Source: Novosphingobium clariflavum (GTDB taxonomy: Bacteria > Pseudomonadota > Alphaproteobacteria > Sphingomonadales > Sphingomonadaceae). Taken from it: a stretch of DNA of 64,000 bases. This document shows, piece after piece, positions 17,131-24,907 of this stretch; position 1 is the stretch's first letter, and the number at the start of each line of letters is the position of its first letter. A model generated the notes under the pieces. It searched no databases, was not told the DNA's origin, and worked only from the letters and a program-made list of their open reading frames with translations. A program made the translations under genes and the position numbers. The stretch is taken from positions 186,001 through 250,000 of the forward strand of contig NZ_JAPCWC010000005.1 in assembly GCF_026420865.1 (NCBI RefSeq), read 5' to 3'.

Positions 17131-18180
17131 TTACGCTTCGACCAGACGGCCGCGAGCGACCAGCTTCTGGGCCATTTCGTCGGCGACGACATGGCTCGGA
17201 CGGCCTTCGCTCTCGGCCGTGGCGAGGATTTCGCCCAGGCGTTCGGCGATCAGGTCGATACGGCCGCCGACCTGGTCTTCGGTCTCGCCGAGATATTCGG
17301 CGACCACGTTGATGATGCCGCCCGCGTTGACCACGTAGTCCGGCGCATAGGCGATGCCGCGCTCGGCCAGACGCGCGCCGTCCTGTTCGGTGGCGAGCTG
17401 GTTGTTGGCGCCGCCGCAGATCAGCCGGGCGCGCAGCACGGGAATGGTCTTGTCGTTGAGCACGGCGCCCAGCGCGCAAGGGGCGAAGATCTCGGCTTCG
17501 GCAGCGAGGATCTCGTCAGGCGCAACCACGCGGCCACCGAACCGGGCGGCCAGCGCTTCGGCGCGGGCCGGATCGGCGTCGGCGAGGACCAGCCTGGCGC
17601 CGGCGTCATGCAGCAGCTGGGCGAGGTGCGAACCGACATTGCCGGTGCCCTGCAGCGCCACGGTCAGGCCGCGCACGTCCGATCCCAGGCTCACGCGCGA
17701 GGCGGCCTGCATCGACTTGAAGATGCCGAGCGCGGTCCAGGGCGAGGGGTCGCCGCCGGCGAAACCGGGCTTCTTGTCGAGCCCGGCGACGTGGCGGGTT
17801 TCCTCGGCAATCGCGCGCATGTCGGCGATGGTGGTGCCGACGTCTTCCGCGGTCACGTACTGGCCGCCCAGCTTCTCGACCGCGCGGCCGAAGGCGCGGA
17901 ACATGGCGGCGCGGTCGAACGCGCCTTCGGGGCGCTGGAGCACGGCCTTGCCGCCGCCGAAGGGCAGGCCGGCAATCGCGTTCTTGTAGGTCATGCCGCG
18001 GGCAAGGCGCAGGGCGTCGGTCGCCAGTGCGTCCTGATCGGCGTAGTTCCAGAAGCGGCAGCCGCCTGCCGCCGGGCCAAGCGAGGTCGAATGAATGGCA
18101 ATCACGCCCTTCGCGCCGCTTTCGGGGTCGTCGATCACCACGAACTGTTCACCCAGTTCGCAATCCAGCGTGTTCACCAT
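17131..18180 (-). CDS. Leucine/valine/phenylalanine-type amino acid dehydrogenase
   Basis: A 349-residue NAD-dependent dehydrogenase of the leucine/phenylalanine/valine dehydrogenase group, deaminating branched-chain or aromatic amino acids to 2-oxoacids. The glycine-rich substrate segment GPAAGGCRFW, lysines K66 (MTYKN) and K78 (GGGKAV), and YVTAEDVGTT carry the active site; ALQGTGNVGSHLA is the NAD-binding motif. Length fits leucine dehydrogenases (about 360). ATG 18180 is chosen with AGGA 11 bases upstream; an in-frame GTG lies at 18198. It is divergent from an Lrp/AsnC regulator, the usual partner for such catabolic genes, and may feed isovaleryl-CoA dehydrogenase at 4.1 kb. Confidence 0.88.
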   Translation of the reverse strand: MVNTLDCELGEQFVVIDDPESGAKGVIAIHSTSLGPAAGGCRFWNYADQDALATDALRLARGMTYKNAIAGLPFGGGKAVLQRPEGAFDRAAMFRAFGRAVEKLGGQYVTAEDVGTTIADMRAIAEETRHVAGLDKKPGFAGGDPSPWTALGIFKSMQAASRVSLGSDVRGLTVALQGTGNVGSHLAQLLHDAGARLVLADADPARAEALAARFGGRVVAPDEILAAEAEIFAPCALGAVLNDKTIPVLRARLICGGANNQLATEQDGARLAERGIAYAPDYVVNAGGIINVVAEYLGETEDQVGGRIDLIAERLGEILATAESEGRPSHVVADEMAQKLVARGRLVEA

Positions 18181-18312
18181 TTCCGTTGTCGTCCTCACTT
18201 TGGGGAGCGTTGGAAATAGCAGTGTTTCGCCTGATAAAAATTGCGAATTTGACGGTAAATGCGCTATGTATGGCGTTATCTATTCGGTGAATTGGAAATT
18301 TTGGAATTGAAC
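18181..18312. promoter_or_regulatory. Divergent control region, amino acid dehydrogenase / Lrp
   Basis: A 132 bp gap that is markedly AT-rich against the surrounding GC-rich DNA, as expected for an Lrp-bound divergent promoter. A TTGACG hexamer is visible near 18249 and several AATT-rich tracts follow, but I cannot assign promoters firmly. Confidence 0.5.
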
Positions 18313-18786
18313 ATGTCCAGCGGGCTCGACGAGTACGAAAAGAAGATCCTGGCGATTCTCCAGGTCGATGCCTCGCGCTCCTCGGCCGACATCGCGCAGG
18401 AGATCGGCCTGTCGCAGGCACCGTGCTGGCGGCGCATCCAGCGGCTCAAGGACGAAGGCTATATCCGCAGCGAGGTCTGCGTGCTCGATCGCCGCAAGAT
18501 CGGCCTGCGCGCGCAAGTCTTCGCGCAAGTGAAGCTGACCGCGCATGGCCGCGCCAACCTGTCGCAGTTCGCCGATGCCATGAACGCCTTTCCCGAAGTG
18601 CTCGACTGCTACGTGCTGATGGGGTCGGTGGACTTCATGCTGCGTATCGTCACCGAGGACATCGAGGCTTACGAACGGTTCTTCTTCGAGAAGCTCTCGC
18701 AAGTGCCCGGGGTGCAGGAAATCAACTCGATGGTCGCGCTTTCCGAGATCAAGTTCACCACCGCGCTGCCGCTGGTTCATCTGTAA
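18313..18786 (+). CDS. Lrp/AsnC-family transcriptional regulator
   Basis: A 157-residue Lrp-type regulator. The N-terminal helix-turn-helix (LDEYEKKILAILQVDASRSSADIAQEIGLSQAPCWRRIQRLKDEGYI) is followed by the RAM ligand-binding domain (DCYVLMGSVDFMLRIV, then PGVQEINSMVALSEIK). Members sense amino acids. ATG 18313 gives the canonical N-terminus; the upstream in-frame ATG at 18259 falls in the AT-rich promoter region. It most likely controls the divergent amino acid dehydrogenase, with leucine or phenylalanine as effector. Confidence 0.92.
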   Translation: MSSGLDEYEKKILAILQVDASRSSADIAQEIGLSQAPCWRRIQRLKDEGYIRSEVCVLDRRKIGLRAQVFAQVKLTAHGRANLSQFADAMNAFPEVLDCYVLMGSVDFMLRIVTEDIEAYERFFFEKLSQVPGVQEINSMVALSEIKFTTALPLVHL

Positions 18787-18882
18787 GGAAGCGTTTCGCA
18801 GCAGGCGAAATGCGCCCTTTGCACCCGGTTATGACCCGTCCTGTCTCGCACGGCACTGGACGGGGCAGGTGTGGATAACTAT

Positions 18883-18896
18883 ATACCGACCGGTAT
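18883..18896. promoter_or_regulatory. Palindromic operator overlapping the TetR start
   Basis: ATACCGACCGGTAT is a perfect inverted repeat (6-base arms, AC centre) running into the ATG of the TetR gene. Its TACCG..CGGTA core recurs in the promoter of the RND pump (TACCGAGCGGTA at 19651-19662), which fits autoregulation by the TetR protein. Confidence 0.6.
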
Positions 18897-19515
18897 GAAA
18901 TGCTCCGACTCCATTGCCGCTCCGCGTGGTCGCCCGCGTGAATTCGATCCCGAACAGGCCCTTACCTCGGCTCTGCGCGTGTTCTGGCAGCGTGGTTACG
19001 AAGGCGCCTCGATGGCCGAGCTGACCGAGGCGATGGGCATCACCAAGCCCAGCCTCTATGCCTGTTTCGGGAACAAGGAGGCGCTTTTCAAGAAGGCGCT
19101 CGATCTCTACGAGCGGGACAAGCTGGCCTATGTCGCCAAGGCGCTGGAAGCGCCGACCGCGCGCGGCGTCGCCGAGCGCCTGCTCAACGGGGCGATCGCC
19201 ACCCATTGCGGCGGCGACAGCGAAAACCCCAACGGCTGCCTCAGCGTCATCTCCACCGTGACCTGCACGATGGAGGATGCCTCGATCCGCGATTTTGTCG
19301 CGGCGCGCCGGGTCGCCACCGAGAATTCCCTGATCGAGCGTTTCGAGCGCGCCAAGCAGGAGGGCGACATGCCCGAGACGGTCGATCCGCGATCGCTGGC
19401 GAACTGCCTGATGACGGTGCTGCAGGGCATGGCGGTCAAGGGGCAGGGCGGTTCCTGCGTGCAGGAAGCGAAGGGCGTGGTCGATACCTTCCTCGGCATG
19501 TGGCCGGGCAAGTAA
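18895..19515 (+). CDS. TetR-family transcriptional regulator
   Basis: A 206-residue TetR/AcrR-type repressor. The DNA-binding domain is residues about 10-60 (RGRPREFDPEQALTSALRVFWQRGYEGASMAELTEAMGITKPSLYACFGNKEALF); the rest is the helical ligand-binding dimer domain, containing CTMEDASIRDFVAARR. ATG 18895 lies inside a palindromic operator; a GTG at 18871 is an alternative, in which case the operator would sit within the coding sequence. The gene is followed by an RND efflux operon whose promoter carries the same operator core, so it is the likely local repressor released by a toxic ligand. Confidence 0.85.
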   Translation: MKCSDSIAAPRGRPREFDPEQALTSALRVFWQRGYEGASMAELTEAMGITKPSLYACFGNKEALFKKALDLYERDKLAYVAKALEAPTARGVAERLLNGAIATHCGGDSENPNGCLSVISTVTCTMEDASIRDFVAARRVATENSLIERFERAKQEGDMPETVDPRSLANCLMTVLQGMAVKGQGGSCVQEAKGVVDTFLGMWPGK

Positions 19516-19650
19516 GTTTCGTCTGAAAATCCGCCGCAGGCCGGGGCCGCACACGGAATGCGCGGAACGCGCGTAACGTCACGGATGCCGCGAATTTTTT
19601 TCATTCACCCGCCGTTCACGCCCTTGAAATTGCTGCGTCGCACCTAATTT

Positions 19651-19715
19651 TACCGAGCGGTACAGAAAACCGCTTGACGATTTCTGTACCGCTATATATA
19701 CCAAGCGGTACAGAA
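19651..19715 (+). promoter_or_regulatory. RND operon promoter with TetR-type operators
   Basis: Two direct copies of TACC(G/A)AGCGGTACAGAA lie at 19651-19667 and 19699-19715. The second also pairs with TTCTGTACCGC at 19682-19692 as an 11 bp inverted repeat with a 12-base spacer. A promoter fits between them: TTGACG at 19674-19679, 17 bases, TATACC at 19697-19702. The operator covers the -10, as expected for repression. Confidence 0.65.
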
Positions 19716-19971
19716 CGAGGGCATAGCCGACTCGCCGCACAGACGGGAGATCGGAGCCGGAGTTCTCCCCCCGGCGCCGCCCGACCCCCCGCGGGCGGCT
19801 CCATAGAATAACTGAAAGCAGCTGGCGCTGCGGAGCCCTGTCTCCGCGCGGTGCCGGTCTGCGTCCAAAGACTTTCCGATGCCCCTTGCATCGGAGCACG
19901 CCGGCGCGCGCCCTTAACCTCCCCCTCCTGTCCCGAGGGCGCGCGTCGGTTCCTTTTCAGGGAGCACAAAC
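19716..19971 (+). ncRNA. Long structured 5' leader of the RND operon
   Basis: If the promoter at 19674-19702 is right, about 260 bases of untranslated leader precede the first gene. Three hairpins are visible: GCCGCCCG/CGGGCGGC (19776-19799), TCCGATGC/GCATCGGA (19875-19895), and CGCGCGCCC/GGGCGCGCG (19905-19945) whose 23-base loop holds a CCTCCCCCTCC tract able to pair with a ribosome binding site. No reading frame of note is seen in it. This may be a post-transcriptional control element; no known riboswitch class is recognised. The stretch 19516-19650 ahead of the operators shows nothing I can name. Confidence 0.35.
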
Positions 19972-20370
19972 ATGGCCTTCATCGATTTTTCCGATGCAGC
20001 GCACACCGCGCTGCCCGCCGTACATTCCAATCCGGCCCCGAGCATGCCCTCGGAGAGCCTGCTGAGCCGGCTCGAACGCCGCGTCGTCGAACTGGCGCGC
20101 GAGGACGGGCTGCAAAGCCTGATCCCGCAGCGCCCGCGCCGCTGGCTCGCCCGCCTCATCCTCGGCCCGACGCCGCCCTCCCGGATGCTCGCCAACGAGC
20201 AGCTTGAAGCGCTGCGGCAACTGGCGGTCAGGGCCTGGCACCATGGTTACACCCTGCCGGTCTCGGCGATCCGCGAGGCAGAAGCTGCGGGTCACAGCGA
20301 AGCCAAGGTCGGCGCCGTCATCGATTTCATCGGGCGCAGCCGCGCCCCGGTCCGGAGACTTGCTGCGTGA
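19972..20370 (+). CDS. Small protein of unknown function heading the RND operon
   Basis: A 132-residue protein I do not recognise. An N-terminal 25 residues of low complexity precede a predicted amphipathic helix (SESLLSRLERRVVELARED), a basic patch (QRPRRWLARLI), and a helical C-terminal half (LANEQLEALRQLAVRAWHHGYTLPVSAIREAEAAGHSEAKVGAVIDFI). No signal peptide or membrane segment is seen, so it is probably cytoplasmic. AGGGA lies about ten bases before the ATG. Its stop overlaps the GTG start of the membrane fusion protein gene (GTGA), so it is translated together with the pump; a regulatory or adaptor role is possible but unproven. Confidence 0.7.
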   Translation: MAFIDFSDAAHTALPAVHSNPAPSMPSESLLSRLERRVVELAREDGLQSLIPQRPRRWLARLILGPTPPSRMLANEQLEALRQLAVRAWHHGYTLPVSAIREAEAAGHSEAKVGAVIDFIGRSRAPVRRLAA

Positions 20371-21650
20371 ATGCTCCTGTAAAACTGGAAGAAACGGCCA
20401 CGGTGTCGGCGCCCCCCGGCGACACCGGCGGCAAGCGGGGGAGCGGCCGCCCCCTGGCGATCGGCGCCATCGCGCTGGTCGCGGTGGCGGGGCTGGGGTG
20501 GAAGCTGTTCCACGAAGCCCCTGCCGATGCCGCTCCCCTGCCGCCCGCCATCGTGCAGGCGGCCAACCCGCTGGTGAAGGACGTGACCGAGTGGGACGAC
20601 TATGTCGGCCGCTTCGCCCCCAGCAAGACCGTCGAAGTGCGCCCGCGCGTTTCGGGCGCGGTCACCCAGATCCTGTTCCGCGACGGCGACTTCGTGCAGG
20701 CCGGACAGGCGCTCTTCGTGGTCGATCCGCGTCCCTACCGTGCCGCCCTTGCCGAAGCCCAGGCCGAAGTCGCCTCGGCGCAGGCGGCGCTGACGCTCGC
20801 CCGTTCGGACTATGCGCGCGTGGCCGGGCTCAAGGGTGACGAGGCGATGGCCGCCAGCGAGGTCGACCAGCTGCGCTCGCGGGTGAGGGCCGCCGATGCC
20901 CAGCTTGCCGCCGCGCAGGCGCGGGTGCGCCAGCGCGCGCTCGACGTCGAGTTCTCGACCGTGCGCGCCCCGATTTCGGGCCGCATCTCGGACCGCCGGG
21001 TGGACGTTGGCAACCTCGTCTCGGGCGAGAACGGCACCGGCGCCAGCCTGCTGACCACGATCAACGCGGTCAGCCCGATCTACTTCACCTTCGACGCCTC
21101 CGAAGCGCTGTTCCTCAAGACCCAGCGTGAAAAGGCCGAGCACAAGGATGCCGCCAACGTGCAGGTCCGCCTGCAGGACGAGACGCAATACCGCTGGAAC
21201 GGCAAGCTCGACTTCACCGACAACGGCCTCGACCCGCGTTCGGGCACGATCCGCGTGCGCGCCGTGCTCGACAACAAGGACGGGTTCCTGACGCCCGGCA
21301 TGTTCGGCAACATGCGCCTGGCCGAAGGCGGCACCGTCAAGGCCATGCTGGTGCCCGACGATGCGATCCAGTCCGACCAGGCCCGCAAGGTGGTGCTGAC
21401 GGTCGGCAAGGACGGCACCGTGGCCGCCAAGCCGGTCGAACTCGGCCCGCTGGTCGACGGTCTGCGGGTGATCCGCGCGGGGCTGGTCCCCAGCGACCGC
21501 GTCGTCATCTCCAACTATCAGGCCGCCGTTGCCGGCGCCAAGGTCAATACCCGTCGCGGCCAGATCGCGCCCGACATGAAGGCAGCGGCCGCCGCTGCCG
21601 CTTCCGGCCCCAGCTCGCCCGCCGCGGCGCAGGCCACCATCGCCCATTGA
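20367..21650 (+). CDS. RND efflux periplasmic adaptor (membrane fusion protein)
   Basis: A 427-residue AcrA/MexA-type adaptor joining inner-membrane pump and outer-membrane channel. One N-terminal membrane anchor (AIGAIALVAVAGLGWKLF, about residues 32-49) is followed by the lipoyl/barrel-sandwich part (TVEVRPRVSGAVTQILFRDGDFVQAGQALFVVDPRPY), the alpha-helical hairpin (about 115-190), the second lipoyl half (DVEFSTVRAPISGRISDRRVDVGNLVSGENG) and beta-barrel domains. There is no lipobox, so it is anchored by the helix. Start is GTG 20367, overlapping the small gene upstream by 4 bases. An Ala-rich tail ends the protein. Confidence 0.92.
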   Translation: MNAPVKLEETATVSAPPGDTGGKRGSGRPLAIGAIALVAVAGLGWKLFHEAPADAAPLPPAIVQAANPLVKDVTEWDDYVGRFAPSKTVEVRPRVSGAVTQILFRDGDFVQAGQALFVVDPRPYRAALAEAQAEVASAQAALTLARSDYARVAGLKGDEAMAASEVDQLRSRVRAADAQLAAAQARVRQRALDVEFSTVRAPISGRISDRRVDVGNLVSGENGTGASLLTTINAVSPIYFTFDASEALFLKTQREKAEHKDAANVQVRLQDETQYRWNGKLDFTDNGLDPRSGTIRVRAVLDNKDGFLTPGMFGNMRLAEGGTVKAMLVPDDAIQSDQARKVVLTVGKDGTVAAKPVELGPLVDGLRVIRAGLVPSDRVVISNYQAAVAGAKVNTRRGQIAPDMKAAAAAAASGPSSPAAAQATIAH

Positions 21651-21710
21651 TCCACCCATCGGGGGGGCGGTCCAAGCTGTGACCGTCCCCCGTGAGAGGG
21701 GCACATTCCC

Positions 21711-24700
21711 ATGCGATTTTCCCGGTTCTTCATCGACCGGCCGATCTTCGCAGGCGTCATCGCGGTGCTTGTCACCGTGGTGGGTGCGCTTGCGTTCTTC
21801 GGCCTGCCGGTCAGCCAGTATCCCGACATCGTCCCCCCGACGGTGACGGTGACCGCCCAATATCCCGGCGCTTCCGCCGAAACCGTTGCCGACACCGTGG
21901 CCGCTCCCATCGAGCAGGAGATCAACGGCGTCGACAACATGCTCTACATGTCGTCGCAGTCCACCGGCGACGACAAGGTGACGATCACCGTCACCTTCAA
22001 GATCGGCACCGATCTCGATGCCGCGCAGGTTCTGGTGCAGAACCGCGTTGCCGTGGCCGAGCCGCGCCTGCCCGAAGCGGTGCGCGCGATGGGTGTCGTC
22101 ACCCGCAAGACCTCGCCCGACTTCCTGATGGTGGTGAACCTGCAGTCGCCCGACGGCACGTTCAACCGCGACTACCTGTCGAACTATGCGCTGACGCAAG
22201 TGAAGGACCGCCTTGCGCGGCTTGACGGCGTGGGCGACGTGCAGCTGTTCGGCTCGCGCGACTATGGCATGCGCATCTGGATCGACCCGAACAAGGCCGC
22301 CGCCATGAACCTGACGGCGGGCGAGATCGTCGACGCGCTGAAGGCGCAGAACGTGCAGGTCTCGTCCGGCGCGATCGGCGCACCGCCGTTCGATCGCGGC
22401 AATGCCTACCAGGTCGGCGTCGAGATGCAGGGCCGCCTGAACACCCCCGAACAGTTCGGCGACATCGTCGTGCGGACCGATGCCGATGGCCGCCAGGTCC
22501 GCGTGCGCGACGTTGCACGGGTCGAACTCGGCGCGCAGGACTACACCACCAACACCTATCTCTCGGGCAAGCCGACCGTCGTGATCGCGGTGCTGCAGCG
22601 CCCGGGCTCCAACGCGCTGGACGCCGCCAAGGCGGTGCGCGCCGAGATGGACGCTGTCGCCAAGTCCTTCCCCAAGGGCCTGGAATATTCGGTGATCTAC
22701 AACCCCACCGAATTCATCGGCCAGTCGATCGACGCGGTCTATCACACGCTGTTCGAGGCGGTGGTGCTGGTCGTGCTCGTCATCCTCGTCTTCCTCCAGA
22801 ACTGGCGCGCGGCGGTGATTCCGATCATCGCGATCCCCGTCTCGCTGGTCGGCACCGCGATCATGCTCGCGGCGGTCGGCTATTCGCTCAACAACCTCTC
22901 GCTGTTCGGCCTTGTCCTCGCCATCGGTATCGTCGTCGACGACGCCATCGTCGTGGTCGAGAACGTCGAACGCTATATCGAGGAAGGCATGAAGCCGATC
23001 GAGGCCGCCCGGCGCTCGATGGACGAAGTGACCGGCGCGTTGATCGCCATCGTCCTGGTGCTCTGCGCGGTGTTCGTGCCGACGCTGTTCATCACCGGCA
23101 TGTCGGGGCAGTTCTACAAGCAGTTCGCCGTCACCATCACCACTGCGACCGCGATCTCGCTGCTGCTCTCGCTCACGCTCTCGCCCGCGCTGGCCGCGCT
23201 GCTGCTGAAGGACAAGCACGGCCTTCCCGCCAATGCCCCGCGCTGGAAGCGCGTGCTGCAAGGCGCCGCGGACAAGTTCAACCACGGCTTCGACCGAATG
23301 AGCGACCGCTATGCCGCGCTGACGCTGCGGCTGGTGAAGGCCCCGGTGAAGATGATGGCGACCTATGCCGCCCTCATCGCCGCCACCGTGGGCATGTTCT
23401 GGGCGACGCCGACCGGCTTCATCCCGCAGCAGGACCAGGGCTACTTCCTCGCCGCGATCTTCCTGCCGCCGGGCTCCTCGCTCAGCCGCACCGATGAAGT
23501 GACGCAGGACGTCGCCAAGCGCATCCTGCCGATCAAGGGCCTGCGCGGGGCGGTGATGTTCGCGGGCTTCCATGGCCCCTCGCAGACCGCAGCCCCCGAT
23601 GCCGCCGCCATCTACTTCCCGTTCAAGAGCTTCGAGGAGCGCAAGCAGCTCGGCGTCACCTACGAAGGCATCATGGCGCAGGCGCAGGAAGCCATGAAGG
23701 GCTACGACAAGGCGCAGGTCCTCGTCATTCCGCCGCCGACCATCAACGGCATCGTCCCCCCGGGCGGCTACCGCATGATCGTGGAGGACAACGAAGGGCG
23801 CGGTCTGGGTGAACTCCAGAAGGCCGCCGGCGCGCTGATCGCGCAGGCCAACCAGCAGCCGGAGCTGAGCCAGGTCTACACCCTGTTCACCATGAACACC
23901 CCGCGCGTCTATGCCGACGTCGACCGCCGCAAGGCCGACATGCTGGGCGTCTCGCCTGCGAAGATCTTCGAAGCGATGCAGGTCTACCTCGGTTCGTCCT
24001 ACATCAACGACTTCAACCTGCTGGGCCGTACCTACCGCGTCACCGCGCAGGCCGATGCGCCCTATCGCGGCTCGACGGCGGACATCGCCAACCTCAAGGC
24101 CCGTTCGGACTCGGGTGCGATGGTGCCGGTCGGCTCGGTCGCGACCTTCAAGGACGAGACCGGACCCTACCGCGTGGTGCGCTACAACCTGCACCCGGCG
24201 GTGGAAATCGACGGCAGCTACGGCAAGGGCTACTCCTCGGGCCAGTCGCTGGCGACGATGGAGAAGGTGGCGGACGAAACGCTCCCCTCGGGCTACGGCC
24301 GTGAGTGGACGGGTATCGCCTACCAGCAGGCGACGGCCGGCAACACCGCCGGGATCGTCTTCGGCATGGCGGTGCTGTTCGTCTTCCTGGTGCTGGCCGC
24401 CCAGTACGAGAGCCTGACCCTGCCGCTGTCGATCATCCTGATCGTGCCGATGTGCCTGTTCGCGGCCATGCTGGGCGTGAACCTGCGCGGGATGGACAAC
24501 AATATCCTCACGCAAATCGGCCTCGTCGTGCTGATCGCGCTGGCGGCCAAGAACGCGATCCTCGTGGTCGAGTTCGCCAAGCAGGCGGAGGACGAGCGCG
24601 GCTACTCGCCGGTGGAGGCAGCCGTCTATGCGGCCCGCACCCGCCTGCGCCCGATCCTGATGACCTCCTTCGCCTTCATCCTCGGCGCCGTGCCGCTGGT

Positions 24701-24896
24701 GATCGCGAGCGGGGCCGGCGCCGAACTTCGCCAGGCGCTGGGGACCGCGGTGTTCTTCGGGATGGCCGGTGTTACCGCCTTCGGCCTGCTGTTCACGCCC
24801 ACCTTCTACGTCGTCTGCCGCAGGCTCGCGGCGGCCCTGCGGCGCAAGCCCAAGGAACCGCATCACGAGAGCCACGCGGTGATCCCGGCGGAATGA
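21711..24896 (+). CDS. RND multidrug efflux permease, HAE1 family
   Basis: A 1061-residue inner-membrane proton-driven pump of the AcrB/MexB type. Twelve membrane segments with two large periplasmic loops are evident. MRFSRFFIDRPIFAGVIAVL is the classic N-terminus, the proton-relay aspartates are in AIGIVVDDAIVVVENVER (TM4), and TGFIPQQDQGYF and LAAKNAILVVEFAKQ are family hallmarks. It exports hydrophobic toxicants such as aromatic compounds, solvents or antibiotics. Length fits the family. The gene lies 60 bp after the adaptor and 11 bp before the outer membrane channel; the three form one operon. Confidence 0.95.
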   Translation: MRFSRFFIDRPIFAGVIAVLVTVVGALAFFGLPVSQYPDIVPPTVTVTAQYPGASAETVADTVAAPIEQEINGVDNMLYMSSQSTGDDKVTITVTFKIGTDLDAAQVLVQNRVAVAEPRLPEAVRAMGVVTRKTSPDFLMVVNLQSPDGTFNRDYLSNYALTQVKDRLARLDGVGDVQLFGSRDYGMRIWIDPNKAAAMNLTAGEIVDALKAQNVQVSSGAIGAPPFDRGNAYQVGVEMQGRLNTPEQFGDIVVRTDADGRQVRVRDVARVELGAQDYTTNTYLSGKPTVVIAVLQRPGSNALDAAKAVRAEMDAVAKSFPKGLEYSVIYNPTEFIGQSIDAVYHTLFEAVVLVVLVILVFLQNWRAAVIPIIAIPVSLVGTAIMLAAVGYSLNNLSLFGLVLAIGIVVDDAIVVVENVERYIEEGMKPIEAARRSMDEVTGALIAIVLVLCAVFVPTLFITGMSGQFYKQFAVTITTATAISLLLSLTLSPALAALLLKDKHGLPANAPRWKRVLQGAADKFNHGFDRMSDRYAALTLRLVKAPVKMMATYAALIAATVGMFWATPTGFIPQQDQGYFLAAIFLPPGSSLSRTDEVTQDVAKRILPIKGLRGAVMFAGFHGPSQTAAPDAAAIYFPFKSFEERKQLGVTYEGIMAQAQEAMKGYDKAQVLVIPPPTINGIVPPGGYRMIVEDNEGRGLGELQKAAGALIAQANQQPELSQVYTLFTMNTPRVYADVDRRKADMLGVSPAKIFEAMQVYLGSSYINDFNLLGRTYRVTAQADAPYRGSTADIANLKARSDSGAMVPVGSVATFKDETGPYRVVRYNLHPAVEIDGSYGKGYSSGQSLATMEKVADETLPSGYGREWTGIAYQQATAGNTAGIVFGMAVLFVFLVLAAQYESLTLPLSIILIVPMCLFAAMLGVNLRGMDNNILTQIGLVVLIALAAKNAILVVEFAKQAEDERGYSPVEAAVYAARTRLRPILMTSFAFILGAVPLVIASGAGAELRQALGTAVFFGMAGVTAFGLLFTPTFYVVCRRLAAALRRKPKEPHHESHAVIPAE

Positions 24897-24907
24897 AAGG
24901 ACGGATG

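Noticed and set aside
18248..18312. Exact promoter for the Lrp gene
   Set aside because: TTGACG near 18249 has no -10 at a good distance that I could defend, so only the region is annotated.
20292..24875. 1527-codon open frame on the minus strand across the RND adaptor and permease
   Set aside because: It is a shadow of two clear RND genes in GC-rich DNA; the translation is His/Arg/Gly/Asp rich with no recognisable domain.
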